A stretch of 64,000 nucleotides of DNA from Paenibacillus sp. P25 (GCA_024704175.1 CP085629.1:7288501-7352500); one strand, 5' to 3'; shown: positions 35,685 through 47,526, numbered from the stretch's first letter. Program-made: numbers and translations. The notes: generated by a model from the sequence alone, not told the origin.

Positions 35685-38600
35685 ATGAACAGAAACGGTT
35701 TGCCAGTGAAACAGGGATTATACGACCCCGCTTTCGAGCATGATGCGTGCGGGATCGGCTTTGTCGCCCATATCAAGGGGCGACCTTCCCATGAAATCGT
35801 AACCCAGGCGCTCAGCGTGCTGTGCAATCTGGATCACCGCGGGGGCCAGGGCAGCGAAACGAATACAGGGGACGGTGCGGGCATTTTGCTGCAGATTCCC
35901 CATCGTTTTTTTGTGCAGGTCTGTGCGGAGGAGGGAATCCGTCTGCCGGAGCCCGGGCGATACGGGGTGGGCATGGTGTTCCTGCCGCAGGATGCGGTGT
36001 CGCGTATTGCCTGCGAGCGGCTCATCGAGGAGAAGGTGCGGGAGGCCGGCCAAGAGTTCCTGGGCTGGAGAACCGTGCCGGTGAATAACGACGGACTGGG
36101 AGATACGGCGAAGTCGGCGGAGCCCTGTGTGCGTCAGGCGTTTATCGGCGCTGCGAAGGATGCTGCGGATGAGCTGGATTTTGAACGGAAGCTGTATGTC
36201 ATTAGGAAAACGTCGGAGCATGCGGGTCGCCATTTGACTGGGCCGGGCGGGGAACGGCTGTATTTCTCCAGCTTATCGAGCCGGACCATCGTGTACAAAG
36301 GCATGCTGACGCCTGCGCAGGTGGACAGCTACTATACGGAGCTGCAGGACCCGGCGTTCGAAACGGCGCTCGCGCTGGTGCATTCGCGCTTCAGTACGAA
36401 CACGTTCCCGAGCTGGGAGCGGGCGCATCCTTACCGGTATTTGATCCATAACGGCGAAATCAATACGCTGCGCGGCAATGTGAACTGGATGCATGCGCGC
36501 CAAGCGGTAATCGAGACGGAGCTGTTCGGGAAGGATTTCCGGCGGATTCTGCCCATTATCAATACGGACGGCTCGGATTCCCAGATGTTCGACAACTGTC
36601 TGGAGTTTCTCATGCTGTCGGGCCGGTCGGCCGCCGCATGCGGCGATGATGATGATTCCCGAGCCGTGGTCCAAGCATGAGACGATGAGTGATGAAAAGA
36701 AAGCGTTTTACGAATACCACAGCTGTCTGATGGAGCCGTGGGACGGCCCGGCGACCATCGCCTTCACGGACGGCCGGTCGATCGGCGCGGTGCTCGACCG
36801 CAACGGGCTCCGTCCGGCGCGCTACTATATCACGAAGGACGATTTGATCGTCCTCGCCTCGGAGGCGGGCGTGCCGCCGGTCGCACCGGAGCGGATCATC
36901 GCCAAGCAGCGCCTGCAGCCGGGCCGGATGCTGCTCGTCGATACGGCGGAAGGGCGGATCGTGTCGGACGAGGAGATCAAGGACCGGATTGTCCGCGAGC
37001 AGCCTTACCGCGAATGGCTGAACGAGCATCTGGTTTCGCTCGGCGAGTCGCCGGAAGCTCCGGAGGAGCCGGCCGGCGACCCGGCAACCGTGCTGCAGCG
37101 GCAAAGAGGCGTTCGGTTATACGTTCGAGACGCTGCGCAAGGTGCTGGAGCCGATGGCGCGGACGGGTGTCGATCCGGTCGGCTCGATGGGCTTCGACGC
37201 TCCGCTCGCCGTGCTGTCGGAGCGGCCGCAGCTGCTCTACAGCTATTTCAAGCAGCTGTTCGCGCAGGTGACGAACCCGCCGATCGACGCCAACTTCGAA
37301 GAAATCATCACGGCGCAGGGCACAACGATCGGGCCGGAGGGCGACCTGATTGATCCGAGACCGGAGAGTCGCCGCCAGATCCGTCTGGCTACACCAATTC
37401 TGACGAACGGTGAGCTGGCGAAGCTGCGATGTATCGAGCGGGACGGGTTTAAGACGGCGACAGTCGCCGATCGTCTTCCCGGCCTCCGAAGGGGAAGCGG
37501 GCCTGGAGCGGGCAATGGATGTACTGTGCTCCGCCGCCGATGAAGCGATCGCGGGCGGCGCCACGCCGCTGATCTTGTCCGACCGCGGCGTGAACGCCGA
37601 ACAGGCGGCCATTCCCGCGCTGCTGGCGGTGTCCGGCCTGCACCATCACCTGATCCGCGAAGGGACGCGGACGAAGGTGGGGCCGCTGGTCGAATCGGCG
37701 GAGCCGCGCGAAGTGCATCATTTTGCGCCTGCTCCTCGGCTACGGGGCGGGGGCATCAACCCGTACCTGGCGTTCGAGACGCTGGAAGCTATGATCCGTC
37801 AGGGGCCGCTGAAGGACATCACGGCCGACAAAGCTGTATACAACTATATCAAGGCGGCTACGAAAGGCGTCGTGAAGGTGCTGGCGAAGATGGGCATCTC
37901 AACGATTCAGTCGTACCGGGGCGCGCAAATTTTTGAAGCGATCGGCCTGGACGCAGCTTTTGTCGAGAAATATTTCACCTGGACGTATACGCCCGTTGGG
38001 GGATCGGCATTCAGGAGGTGGCCCGCGAGGCGCTGCTCCGCCATCACCGCGGATTTTCGCCGCAGGAAGGGCGTGACCGGGTGCTGGATCCGGGCGGCGA
38101 GCTGCAGTGGCGAAGCAGCGGGGAGGAGCATTTGTACAACCCGGAAACGATTCATGCCCTGCAGACGGCGGTGCGGACGAACAATTACGGGATATATAAG
38201 CAGTTTGTGAAGCTGATTCACCAGGAGAATGAACGGTACATGACCTTGCGCTCGCTGTTCTCGTTCCAATCGGACCGGCCGCCGGTTCCTTTGGACGAGG
38301 TAGAGCCTGCGGAATCGCTGTTCAAGCGGTTCAAAACCGGGGCCATGTCTTACGGCTCCATCTCCAAGGAAGCGCACGAAAGTCTAGCAATCGCGATGAA
38401 CCGCATCGGCGGCAAGAGCAACACCGGAGAGGGCGGCGAGCACCCGGACCGCTTTCGGCCGGATGCGAACGGCGATCTGCGGCGCAGCGCGATCAAGCAG
38501 GTGGCGTCGGGCCGGTTCGGCGTAACAAGCCATTACCTCGTCAATGCCGACGAGATTCAGATTAAGATGGCGCAGGGCGCCAAGCCGGGCGAAGGCGGGC

Positions 38601-40285
38601 AGCTGCCGGGCTCCAAGGTGTATCCGTGGGTGGCCGAGGTGCGGGGCGTGACGCCGGGCGTGGGCCTGATCTCGCCGCCGCCGCATCATGATATTTACTC
38701 GATCGAGGATTTAGCCGAGCTGATCCATGACCTGAAGAATGCGAACCCGCGGGCGCGGATCAGCGTCAAGCTCGTCTCCGAGGTGGGAGTAGGCACCATC
38801 GCCGCAGGCGTGGCCAAAGGCAAAGCGGACGTCGTGCTGATCAGCGGCTACGACGGGGGAACGGGCGCCTCGCCGCAAACCTCGATCCGCCATGCGGGTC
38901 TGCCGTGGGAGCTGGGCCTTGCCGAGACGCACCAGACGCTGGTGCTGAACAACCTGCGCAGCCGGATCGCCGTCGAGACGGACGGCAAGCTGATGACGGG
39001 CCGCGACGTGGTGATCGCGGCGCTGCTCGGCGCGGAGGAGTTCGGCTTCGCCACAACGCCGCTCATCGCGCTCGGCTGCATCATGATGCGCGTGTGCCAT
39101 CTGGATACATGCCCGGTCGGCGTGGCGACGCAAAACCCGGAGCTGCGCAAGAAGTTTGCGGGCGATCCGCAGCATGCCGTCAATTTTATGAAATTTGTCG
39201 CGGAAGACGCGAGGGAGCTGATGGCGGAGCTTGGCTTCCGCACGATCGAAGAGATGATCGGGCATACCGAGGTGCTGGAGACGAAGCGGGCCGTGGCCCA
39301 CTGGAAGGCCAAAGGCATCGATCTGTCGCCGCTTCTGCACCAGCCGGAGGCGGGTGACGAGGTAGGCCGCTTCTGCTCCATACCGCAGGATCACCGGCTG
39401 GACCGGTCGCTGGACATGAAGGAGCTGCTGGGAATTTGCGAGCCGGCGCTGGAGCGGAAGGAGAAGGTGCACGCGATTCTGCCGATTCATAACGTCAACC
39501 GCGTGGTCGGCACCATTTTGGGCAGCGAAGTCACACGCCGCTACGGGCTGGAAGGACTCCCGCACGATACGATCCGGCTGCATTTTAACGGCTCCGCGGG
39601 ACAGAGCTTCGGCGCTTTCCTTCCGCAGGGGATCACGCTGTCGCTCGAAGGCGATGCCAACGACTATTTCGGCAAGGGGCTGTCCGGCGGGAAGCTGGCG
39701 GTATTCCCTCCGGAGAAAGCGGGCTTCGCCGCCGAGGAGAACATCATTATCGGCAACGTGGCCTTCTACGGCGCGACGGACGGGGAAGCCTACATCCGAG
39801 GGATCGCAGGGGAACGCTTCTGCGTCCGCAACTCGGGGGTGCGCGCGGTCGTGGAAGGCGTAGGCGACCACGGCTGCGAGTACATGACGGGCGGGCGCGT
39901 CGTCGTGCTGGGTCCGACCGGCCGCAACTTCGCCGCAGGGATGTCGGGCGGCATCGCCTATGTGCTGGATGAGCACGGCACGTTCAAGGAGCGGTGCAAC
40001 CAGGAGATGGTGCTGCTGGAGCCGGTGGAGGAGACGTACGAATCGGAGGAGCTCAGGAACATGATTCAGCATCATGCCACCTTCACGGACAGTGCGGTCG
40101 CCCACCGGGTGCTCAAGCAGTGGGAGCAGTACCTGTGGAAGTTCGTCAAGGTCATTCCGAAGGACTACAAGCGGATGTTCGAGGCCATCGAGCGCGTGAA
40201 GCGCTCCGGCTTGAACCAGCAGGAAGCGATGCTCGTGGCCTTCGAGGAGAACATGAAGGATGTCTCCCGCGTGAGCGGTAACTAA
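35685..40285 (+). CDS. gltB: Glutamate synthase large subunit (six single-base shifts)
   Basis: About 1532 residues, the normal length. Converts glutamine and 2-oxoglutarate to two glutamates with GltD. After a 21-residue propeptide the catalytic cysteine is C22 in EHDACGIGFVAHIKGRPSHE. The central and FMN domains include GGKSNTGEGGEHPDRFRPDA, KLVSEVGVGTIAAGVAKGKA and SGYDGGTGASPQTSIRHAGL. The 3Fe-4S cysteines are in CIMMRVCHLDTCPVG, and a GXGXG beta-helix ends the protein. Extra bases near 36617, 37097 and 37470; a missing base near 38005; and a compensating -1/+1 pair at about 37731/37756 garble conserved sequence. Confidence 0.93.
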
Positions 40286-40555
40286 ATAATCCACGCGGGA
40301 CCGCAGCATTTCTCTTTCGGGTATGGGGTTAAGGTTTGAGCCTATAAGCGAAGCGAAGGGCAGTGTATCTGCCGGAGAGTTTACGTGCCGCATTTGAAAA
40401 CGGGTAAATACCTCAGTTAAATGATAATCCCATTACCCGTTTTCAAGAGCGGCCGCAGGCAGATAGCACTGGTCCGCAGCGGCCGGCTTAGGCTTTAAGG
40501 TTTATGCCCCTCCCCAAAGAGAAGAGCGAAGGTCCCGCGGTCAGGAGGACATACG
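40286..40555 (+). repeat. Long imperfect palindrome between gltB and gltD
   Basis: Inside this gene-free gap, arms at about 40325-40408 and 40430-40507 are imperfect reverse complements. Best-matching blocks are TTGAAAACGGGTAA with TTACCCGTTTTCAA, CAGTGTATCTGCC with GGCAGATAGCACTG, and AGCCTA with TAGGCT. It could fold into one long stem in the gltBD transcript. No T-run follows, so it is not a simple terminator. Confidence 0.6.
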
Positions 40556-42040
40556 ATGGGCAAACCAACCGGTTTTATCGAATACAACCGCGAAACGCCG
40601 GCCGAAGCCGCGCCTCTCATGCGCATCGCGCATTGGAAGGAATTCAGCGTGCCGATGCCGGAAGACAAGCTGCAGCAAGCAGGGTGCGCGCTGTATGGAT
40701 TGCGGCATTCCGTTCTGCCACACCGGCAAAATCATCAGCGGCATGGCGTCGGGTCGCCCGGTCAATAACCTGATCCCCGAGTGGAACGATCTGGTGTACC
40801 GGGGACGGTGGCGGGAGGCGCTGGACCGGCTGCACAAGACGAACAATTTCCCGGAGTTTACGGGCCGCGTCTGCCCCGCCCCCTGCGAAGGGTCCTGTAC
40901 CGTAGGGCTGAACGGCTCCCCGGTCACCATCAAGAATATCGAGAAATCCATCATCGACAAGGGCTTCGCCGAAGGCTGGGTCGTGCCGGAACCGCCGAAG
41001 GTCCGCACGGGCAAGAAGGTGGCCGTCGTCGGTTCCGGCCCGTCCGGACTGGCATGCGCCGCGCAGCTGAACAAGGCGGGTCATACGGTCACCGTCTACG
41101 AGCGGGCGGACCGGGCCGGAGGCTTGCTCATGTACGGGATTCCGAATATGAAGCTTGATAAGAACTACGTCCAGCGCCGGGTGGATCTGCTTGCCGCCGA
41201 GGGCGTCCGGTTTATCACGGGTACCGAAATCGGCAAAGACATTCCGGCGTCCCAGCTCAAAGAAGAGTACGACGCCATCGTCTTATGCGGCGGAGCAACC
41301 CGGGGCCGGGATCTGCCGATCGAGGGGCGCGAACTGCAGGGGATTCATTTGGCGATGGAATTCCTTTCCAAGAACACGAAGAGCCTGCTGGATTCGCAGC
41401 ATCAAGACGGCGCATACATTTCGGCGGAGGGCAAAGACGTCATCGTCATCGGCGGCGGCGATACCGGGACGGACTGCGTCGGCACGTCGATCCGGCACCA
41501 ATGCCGCAGCGTGACGCAGTTCGAAATCATGCCGAGACCGGCGGAGACCCGCCAGCCGAACAACCCGTGGCCGGAATGGCCGCGCGTGCTGAAGGTCGAC
41601 TACGGCCAAGAGGAAGCGGCGGCGCTGCAGGGACAGGACCCGCGAAAGTACCTCATTTCCACCAAAAATTCGTCGGCGACGAGCACGGCCGTGTGAAAGA
41701 GCTGCACACGGTGCTGATCGAGTGGAAGAAGGACGACCAGGGCCGTTTCGTGCCGGTCGAGGTTCCCGGAAGCGAGCAAGTTTATCCTGCACAGCTCGTG
41801 CTGCTCGCGATGGGCTTCACCGGCCCGGAGAATACCGTACTCGATCAGCTCGGCGTGGAAAAGGATGAGCGGACCAATGCCAAGGCCGCGTACGGCGGGT
41901 TCGCCACCAACGTGGAGGGTGTGTTTGCCGCCGGCGACATGCGCAGAGGCCAGAGCCTCGTCGTCTGGGCCATCAATGAAGGCCGCGAAGCGGCGCGCGA
42001 GGTCGACCGTTATTTGATGGGCTCGACCAACCTGCCGTGA
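40556..42040 (+). CDS. gltD: Glutamate synthase small subunit (two frameshifts)
   Basis: 494 residues after correction. NADPH-dependent FAD/iron-sulfur partner of GltB. Cysteines for 4Fe-4S clusters: ARCMDCGIPFCHTGK and CPAPCEGSCTVGLNGSP. FAD site VAVVGSGPSGLACAAQLNKA, NADPH site VIVIGGGDTGTDCVGTSIRH, and the end GVFAAGDMRRGQSLVVWAIN. One extra G near 40682 and one missing A near 41670. AGGAGG precedes the ATG. It forms an operon with gltB and ends at a terminator. Confidence 0.93.
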
Positions 42041-42054
42041 GCCTGTTTATGCCT

Positions 42055-42093
42055 AGCCCTGGTGTCAACCGAGCACCGGGGCTTGTTTTTTTC
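42055..42093 (+). terminator. Terminator of gltBD
   Basis: AGCCCTGGTG-tcaaccga-GCACCGGGGCT followed by a run of T. Confidence 0.8.
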
Positions 42094-42191
42094 TACTCCC
42101 CGGTTCCCTTTAGTGTTGTATAATGGATTTACCAAAAAAGGGACAACGGAGCGAGCTGCAGCTGGGGGCACTCCGAAGGAGGCGAAGACGG

Positions 42192-42551
42192 ATGGCGGAA
42201 CAAGACAATAAGGCGATCGAGGAAGGAACCGGACTGCCGCCCGGTGAGGCGGAAGAGGGCGTATGGGACGGGGAAACGGCCGAACCGGTGGCGAAGGGCC
42301 ATCCGGAAATCGTGCTGCTGAAGCAGGAATTCACGCGTCTCGAGCATATGGTGAGAACGCTGCAGCGCCGCGTGGATAAGCTGGAGCAGGACCGGCAGGA
42401 GCTCGCCGAGCTGGCGGTCGCCTATGAGAGCAGGTCGGAAGCTCTCCCTGCACATGAGCCGAAGCAGGCGCCCGCTCCCAAGCTGGCGTCACGTGCGGAC
42501 AAGCACGGGCGCAAGAAGTCCCTGGCTGCGCGATTGTTCAATAAACCGTAA
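42192..42551 (+). CDS. Conserved small coiled-coil protein of unknown function
   Basis: 119 residues from the ATG at 42192 (GGAGG site). Acidic N-terminus, then a coiled coil FTRLEHMVRTLQRRVDKLEQ-DRQELAEL, and a basic Ala/Lys-rich tail ending KSLAARLFNKP. No family recognised. An upstream ATG at 42123 would add an Arg-rich leader and lacks a ribosome site. Confidence 0.65.
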   Translation: MAEQDNKAIEEGTGLPPGEAEEGVWDGETAEPVAKGHPEIVLLKQEFTRLEHMVRTLQRRVDKLEQDRQELAELAVAYESRSEALPAHEPKQAPAPKLASRADKHGRKKSLAARLFNKP

Positions 42552-42622
42552 TCTTCGCCGTTCATAAAATGCAGCGCCGCCGCATATCCATGGTCATAGT
42601 CTTTTCCATGGAGGTCGATGCA

Positions 42623-42946
42623 TTGGTAACGAGCGACGAAAGAAACTTGGCCCTCTTGTCCCATTTGCTTTGCTTCATAGGAAGCATCTTTGCTCCCTTG
42701 ATCATTTGGCTCATCAAGAAAGATCAATCCGCCTTTGTCGAAGAGCATGCGCGGGAGTCGCTTAATTTTCAAATCTCTCTAATGATTTACTCCTTTGTGT
42801 CCGGCATTCTCTGCTTCGTGATCATCGGTTTCGTCCTTCTGCCGGTCCTGGGCGTCTTTGCGCTGGTTGTCATCCTGATCGCCACGGTCAAAGCTTCCAA
42901 AGGCGAATATTACCGGTACCCGCTCTGCATCCGGCTGATCAAATAA
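42623..42946 (+). CDS. DUF4870 (Tic20-like) membrane protein
   Basis: About 107 residues from a TTG at 42623, 7 bp after GGAGG. DUF4870 pattern: LALLSHLLCFIGSIFAPLII, then EHARESLNFQISLMIYSFVS and two further helices IIGFVLLPVLGVFALVVILI, ending AxxGEYYRYPLCIRLIK. An ATG at 42608 is the alternative start. Function unknown. Intact. Confidence 0.82.
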   Translation: MVTSDERNLALLSHLLCFIGSIFAPLIIWLIKKDQSAFVEEHARESLNFQISLMIYSFVSGILCFVIIGFVLLPVLGVFALVVILIATVKASKGEYYRYPLCIRLIK

Positions 42947-43042
42947 ACCGTCCGCGCTCCAAGCGGTCCTGCGACCACCGGCCCCTGCCGGCGGCTTATT
43001 TCGCTGCCGGCGCTCCCAATTGCGGCAAGGCACGGCCGGATA

Positions 43043-43524
43043 TTACCTCCGGCCGCGTACCTTTCGCGAGCGGTAGGGCGCGGGGCGGCGGCTTATCGAC
43101 TTCCGGTGAAACCGCAGCGTCGTGACAATCCGGGGCACATCCCGGTTCACCATCCGCTTCAGCGACCCGATGGCCGTCCCGAACCTTTTATAATCATAGT
43201 CGCCGGTTTTCTTATCGAGAAACGCCTCCGGCGGCTCCTCCGGCGTTAAGTAGGCAAAGACCCGCCCTTCATGCTCCGCAAGGTAGACGAGAGGCGAATC
43301 CGCATAGTCCCGTTCCCACTCCTGCCGGGTCATCCGGTATACCAGCGGCGTGAAGATATCGTCGTAAACCTTTCCCTTAAACTTGAAGCGAAAATGGTAC
43401 TCCGACTCCGTTTCCCCTTCCTGCGCAGCGTTTTCACCGTGACATAAGGCTTCCACCAGCGCGGTACCTGAAGGGTGAACCCGTATTTGGCGCTGCGGTA
43501 GACGATGGACCTCGGTTTGCTCAT
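43043..43524 (-). CDS. Conserved hypothetical protein (one frameshift)
   Basis: About 160 residues, mostly beta then alpha: SIVYRSAKYGFTLQVPRWWK, FKGKVYDDIFTPLVYRMTRQ, FAYLTPEEPPEAFLDKKTGD, ending in a basic RRPAPYRSRKVRGRR. One base is missing near 43432. The ATG at 43524 follows AAAGGAG. Homologous proteins are common in Paenibacillus by appearance, but I cannot name a function. Confidence 0.65.
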
Positions 43525-43611
43525 GGGATCTTCGCGCTCCTTTCGCATAATGTGTTTCTATACTTTATTCACGCGAAGCCCGCTTTATCAATGAAACGGC
43601 AAACTTCGGGC

Positions 43612-45419
43612 TCAGGGACGGAACCAGATATTCTTAAATTGCACCCAGTCGAGGGAATCCAGCGCAACCCCCTTGACGGAAGCGTGATACAGGGTCTTGA
43701 GCCGCTTGAAGTAAAGGAAGCAGAGCACGCCTTTGGCCGACAAAAAGGACTCGATCGCCTGCAGCGCATCCATCCTGCGTTCGCGGGAAGGCTCATGCAG
43801 CGCCTGGCGCAGCAATTCGTTCACCCTCGCTTTGGAGGACGTATCCAGATGCCGCTGCATGCTCTTGTACAGATCGATCAGCCGCAGCTCGGCGTCGTTG
43901 TCGAGCATGATGGAGAAGAGCAGCAGGTCGGCATGCAGGCGCTGCTCGCCCTTGAATTCCTCGACATCCAGGAGCTTCACTTCCACCGCAAAGCCCGCCT
44001 CCTGAAGCAGCGACTGGACGAGCAGCGCATCGCGCTCATAGTGCGTGATCGTGCAGAGCCGCAGCCGTTCTCCCGCATAGCCGAACTGCTTCAGGTGCCT
44101 GCGGATCCGCCCGGGATCCTTGGGAAGCCGCTCGGCGGCGGGCCTCAGGAGCCCCCGGACTCCCCGTCGCCATGCTTCACGAAGCTGTCCGCTTCATAAA
44201 TCGCATCGCCTTCGAGCCGTTCCATGAGCTTCCCCCGGTCCAGCGCGGCATGGACGGCCCCGCGGAGCGCGGGGTCGAGCAGGGGCCCTGCTTCAGCAGG
44301 TTGAACGTAAGAAACCGGCAGGTCGTGCCCTGCTGTTGAACCTGTCGCCATGTATCCGCCGCCTCGTCCGGCGGCCGGTAATTGTGGATGATCTGGAAGC
44401 TCTCCATCGTCCGGTAGCGGTCCTGCTCCTGCACATCGGCAATATGCCACAGCTCGACCCGGTCCAGGTGCGCCCGCCCCTGGAAGTAGGCGGGGAACGC
44501 ATCGAGCACGCACATCGACCGGTCGTTCACGGTGAGCTTGAACGGGCCGGTGCCGACCGGCTTCTGCGCGAACGCCTCCTGCAGCTCTTCGCAGACATCC
44601 GCCGGGACGATCGACGCCCGGTTCGTGCCGGCATACTGCAGGAAGAGCTCATTGGGCTCCGTCAGCCTCACGCGCACGGTGATCGGGTCGACGGCCTCGA
44701 CCGCCTCCACCTGCCGGTGAACCCAGCTGTACAAGGCGCCGGCGGAGTACCGCTTCAGCCGTTCGAACGTATACCGCACATCCTCCGCCGTCAGCTCCCG
44801 GCCGTGATGGAACAACACCCCTTTGCGCAGATGGAAGATCCACTCGGTCCGGGAGGGACCCGTTTCCCAGGCATGCGCCAGGTGCGGCTCGACGGTTTGC
44901 TTCAGCCGGTTGTAGCGGACGAGCGGATCAAACAGCTGGTGGACGAGATGCGCCTCCGCCGTGAAGTTGATTGTGGCCGGATCGAGAGACTGCAGCGTCT
45001 GGGTCAGTGGAAAGCGCAGCGTATCGAAGCGCCGCATGCCCTGCACCTCGCTGCTATACCCGAAGTAGCCGCTGAGCCAGCTGTGGAACCGGTCCTTCAG
45101 CGAATCCGGCAAGGTGGCCACGTTCATTTGCTCCAGCGCCCCGCGCAAATCCTTCCGTTCCACGAGCGACTTGGCCATCTCCAGCATCATCTCCTCCGCG
45201 GAAACCGTGAAGGTCAGCGCCGAGCGGTCTGCCCCGGCCTCTCTTCGGCTCCCACTTCAGCCAGCCTTCCTCCGCCATCCGCTTCAGCACCAGCACCGCG
45301 TTGCGGTGCGTGCAGTCCAGCACCGCCGCCAGCTCGTCCAGCGTCACCAGCAACTCTTGCTCTTCCCGAATATGCGGATAGCTCTCCCTTAAGCGTATAT
45401 AGTGGCGGGACAATTTCAT
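43612..45419 (-). CDS. SgrR-like transcriptional regulator with SBP_bac_5 domain (three frameshifts)
   Basis: About 602 residues. N-terminal winged helix: LVTLDELAAVLDCTHRNAVL, VLKRMAEEGWLKWEPKRGRG. Then a binding-protein-like domain: FTAEAHLVHQLFDPLVRYNR, FHLRKGVLFHHGRELTAEDV, KPVGTGPFKLTVNDRSM. Corrections: -1 near 45234, +1 near 44291, +1 near 44148. Same architecture as the regulator at 26999. It starts at the ATG at 45419 preceded by AAAAGGGG. It is divergent from the gene at 45577. Confidence 0.85.
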
Positions 45420-45576
45420 CACGCACCCCTTTTGGAAAATATGAAATTCGTTTTCGCAAAGTTGCACTTTTTCTTCCTCTTTTACAAGTTACAATAAACC
45501 ATGTCAGGGAAAATGTAAAATGGATGACGCATTGGATAATTATGGTTCCAATGCGCCTTTAAGGAGGATGAAAGTC

Positions 45577-45986
45577 ATGATAATCCATGCGAATCGATTG
45601 GAATCTTGCGAAACCGCGGAACGCATGCCGCTGACGATGTCCTGGAGCGAACAGTTGCTGCTGGAGGCCGAGACGCAGCTTTACCGCCACCGGAATACAG
45701 TAAACCGCGAACTGGCATCGGCCGTCCAAGGGCTCGCCTTGCTTTTATATGGAATCTTGTACAAGAAGGATTTGGAGCCGCTGCTGCTGGCGGAAGAGGA
45801 GGAGGTCCTGGAGGGCTTGGCCGCTTCCAAGGTGCTGTCGGGCCGTTCGGTGGCGGTGTTGGAGGCTTTGGCGCGGAAGGCTTCAGTCGCTTTAAAGACG
45901 CACCGGGCCTGCGCGGCGCCGCCTTCGAGCCGCTGCATACGATCCGCGGTTACGGCAGGACGCTGGGCCGGGAAGGGCTGCACTAG
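45577..45986 (+). CDS. Hypothetical protein upstream of DUF4173 gene (one frameshift)
   Basis: About 136 residues, helical and acidic: SWSEQLLLEAETQLYRHRNT, ALLLYGILYKKDLEPLLLAE. As given it is fused in frame to the DUF4173 protein. Adding one base near 45896 gives the end DAPGLRGAAFEPLHTIRGYG and a stop at 45984-45986, just before the ribosome site of the next gene. The ATG at 45577 follows AAGGAGG. Family not recognised. Confidence 0.6.
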
Positions 45987-46008
45987 GAGAATGGAGGCTT
46001 TAACCACG

Positions 46009-47526
46009 ATGCGGAATACAACAAGCGCGGCCCGGGAACAAAAGTCGCTGCTCCTGGTCGCCTTCGTCTGCGGACTGCTGCACCACTGGATGTTTTACGG
46101 ACGGACTTGGGGACTGCAGTATCCCTTGTTCGTGCTGCTGCTTTATTCGCTTTACTTCTGGGCGCTTCGGGACCGGGTACGGCTCCGTTTGGAGGCTTCC
46201 TCCTCCTTGTGGATTCCGGTGATCCTGCTGTCGCTTACGTTCGCGGTGCATGCGAATCTGCTCTTTCTGATTCTCAACGCCCTCGCTGTGCCGGCTCTGA
46301 TGGCGGTACATACGTATTGGATGTCGCGCCCGATGCCCGCCGCCGGTCTGAATGCCCGTTTCATTCGGGAACTCATCGAGCAGGTGGTAGTGCAGACCCT
46401 GCGATATATTCCCGAGCCCTTTAAGGTCCTGTTCAGAGGCATAAGCGAGCGGATCCAGCCGGGGCGGTCCAGGATACTGGGGAAGGTGCTGCTCGGCCTT
46501 CTGCTCTCGGCGCCGGTGCTGGGCGTTGTTGTTACGTCGCTGTCTTCGGCCGATACGGTATTCAATCATACGCTGACCCGGTCGCCGGAGTGGCTGGACG
46601 TTTCATGGGGCCTTGCTTTGTTCCGTACGGTGTGGGTTGCCGCGGTCAGCATCTTTCTGTTCGCCTATCTGTGGGGATTACTTTATCCGAAACCGCCGTT
46701 CGGAAGGCAGGGGAACGGGGACCCGGAGAAGGACTGGGCGGCCCTTAGGCCTTATCCGCTTATGGAGCTTCCGCGGATGGACTGGGCGGTGGCGGCGACG
46801 CCGCTAGTGGTGCTGAACGGCGTGTATCTGCTGTTTACGGTTATCCAGTTTTCCTATTTCTTCGGCGGGGGAGCGGCGGAGTCGCCGGACGGGACCACCT
46901 ATGCCGCTTATGCACGCAAAGGCTTTGCCGAGCTCGTGGTCGTCACTTTGATCAATTTCACGGTGCTGCTCACGGTAATTTACGGCCTGGACCGGAGGCA
47001 ATCCGCTCCGGCCGCACTCACCGCCATACGGATTTTATTAACCGTATTGATCGGCGCTACGTTCGTGATGCTGGCTTCCGCCTTTTTGCGGCTGTCGATG
47101 TATGAAGAGGCCTACGGCTACACCATGACGCGGCTTCTCGTTCACGCCTTTATGCTCTTTCTGGTGGTGCTGTTCCTGCTTGCGCTTTGGAAGGTATGGT
47201 CGGACGGGGCGGCGCTGCTCCGCTGGAGTCTGGCTGCAGGGCTTGCAGCGTACGTGATTCTGAATTACGTCCAAGTGGAAGCCATGATCATACAAGGGAA
47301 CGTGCAGCGCTACGCCCGAACGGGGCAGTTGGATGCGGAGTACTTCAAAGGCTTGAGCTACGAGGCGGTGCCTTACTTGCTGGAGGTACGACGCATGCAT
47401 CCGGAGGTGCCGGGCATTGCCGAGGCGCTCGACTCCTTCCGGTCCCGGCTGACCCGGGAGCCGGAGGCCTCTTGGCTGGAATGGAACGCGACCGAGTGGC
47501 GGGCGGCAAGGGTGCTTAACCCGTAA
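46009..47526 (+). CDS. DUF4173 multi-pass membrane protein
   Basis: About 505 residues with ten or more hydrophobic helices. Typical DUF4173 (DUF4153-like) segments: RYIPEPFKVLFRGI, SADTVFNHTLTRSPEWLDVS, PLVVLNGVYLLFTVIQFSYF, DGTTYAAYARKGFAELVVVT and ASAFLRLSMYEEAYGYTMTR. The C-terminus is a soluble tail (YLLEVRRMHPEVPGIAEALD). The start may be ATG 45991 or 46009; GGAGG lies between them. Function unknown; likely translated with the preceding gene. Confidence 0.82.
   Translation: MRNTTSAAREQKSLLLVAFVCGLLHHWMFYGRTWGLQYPLFVLLLYSLYFWALRDRVRLRLEASSSLWIPVILLSLTFAVHANLLFLILNALAVPALMAVHTYWMSRPMPAAGLNARFIRELIEQVVVQTLRYIPEPFKVLFRGISERIQPGRSRILGKVLLGLLLSAPVLGVVVTSLSSADTVFNHTLTRSPEWLDVSWGLALFRTVWVAAVSIFLFAYLWGLLYPKPPFGRQGNGDPEKDWAALRPYPLMELPRMDWAVAATPLVVLNGVYLLFTVIQFSYFFGGGAAESPDGTTYAAYARKGFAELVVVTLINFTVLLTVIYGLDRRQSAPAALTAIRILLTVLIGATFVMLASAFLRLSMYEEAYGYTMTRLLVHAFMLFLVVLFLLALWKVWSDGAALLRWSLAAGLAAYVILNYVQVEAMIIQGNVQRYARTGQLDAEYFKGLSYEAVPYLLEVRRMHPEVPGIAEALDSFRSRLTREPEASWLEWNATEWRAARVLNP

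Noticed and set aside
38711..40393. 560-codon open frame antisense to gltB
   Set aside because: It lies opposite the most conserved part of gltB, has no family similarity and arises from GC-rich codon bias.
44336..45562. 408-codon frame antisense to the second SgrR-like gene
   Set aside because: The minus strand carries a clear SgrR-like protein; this frame has no recognisable domain.
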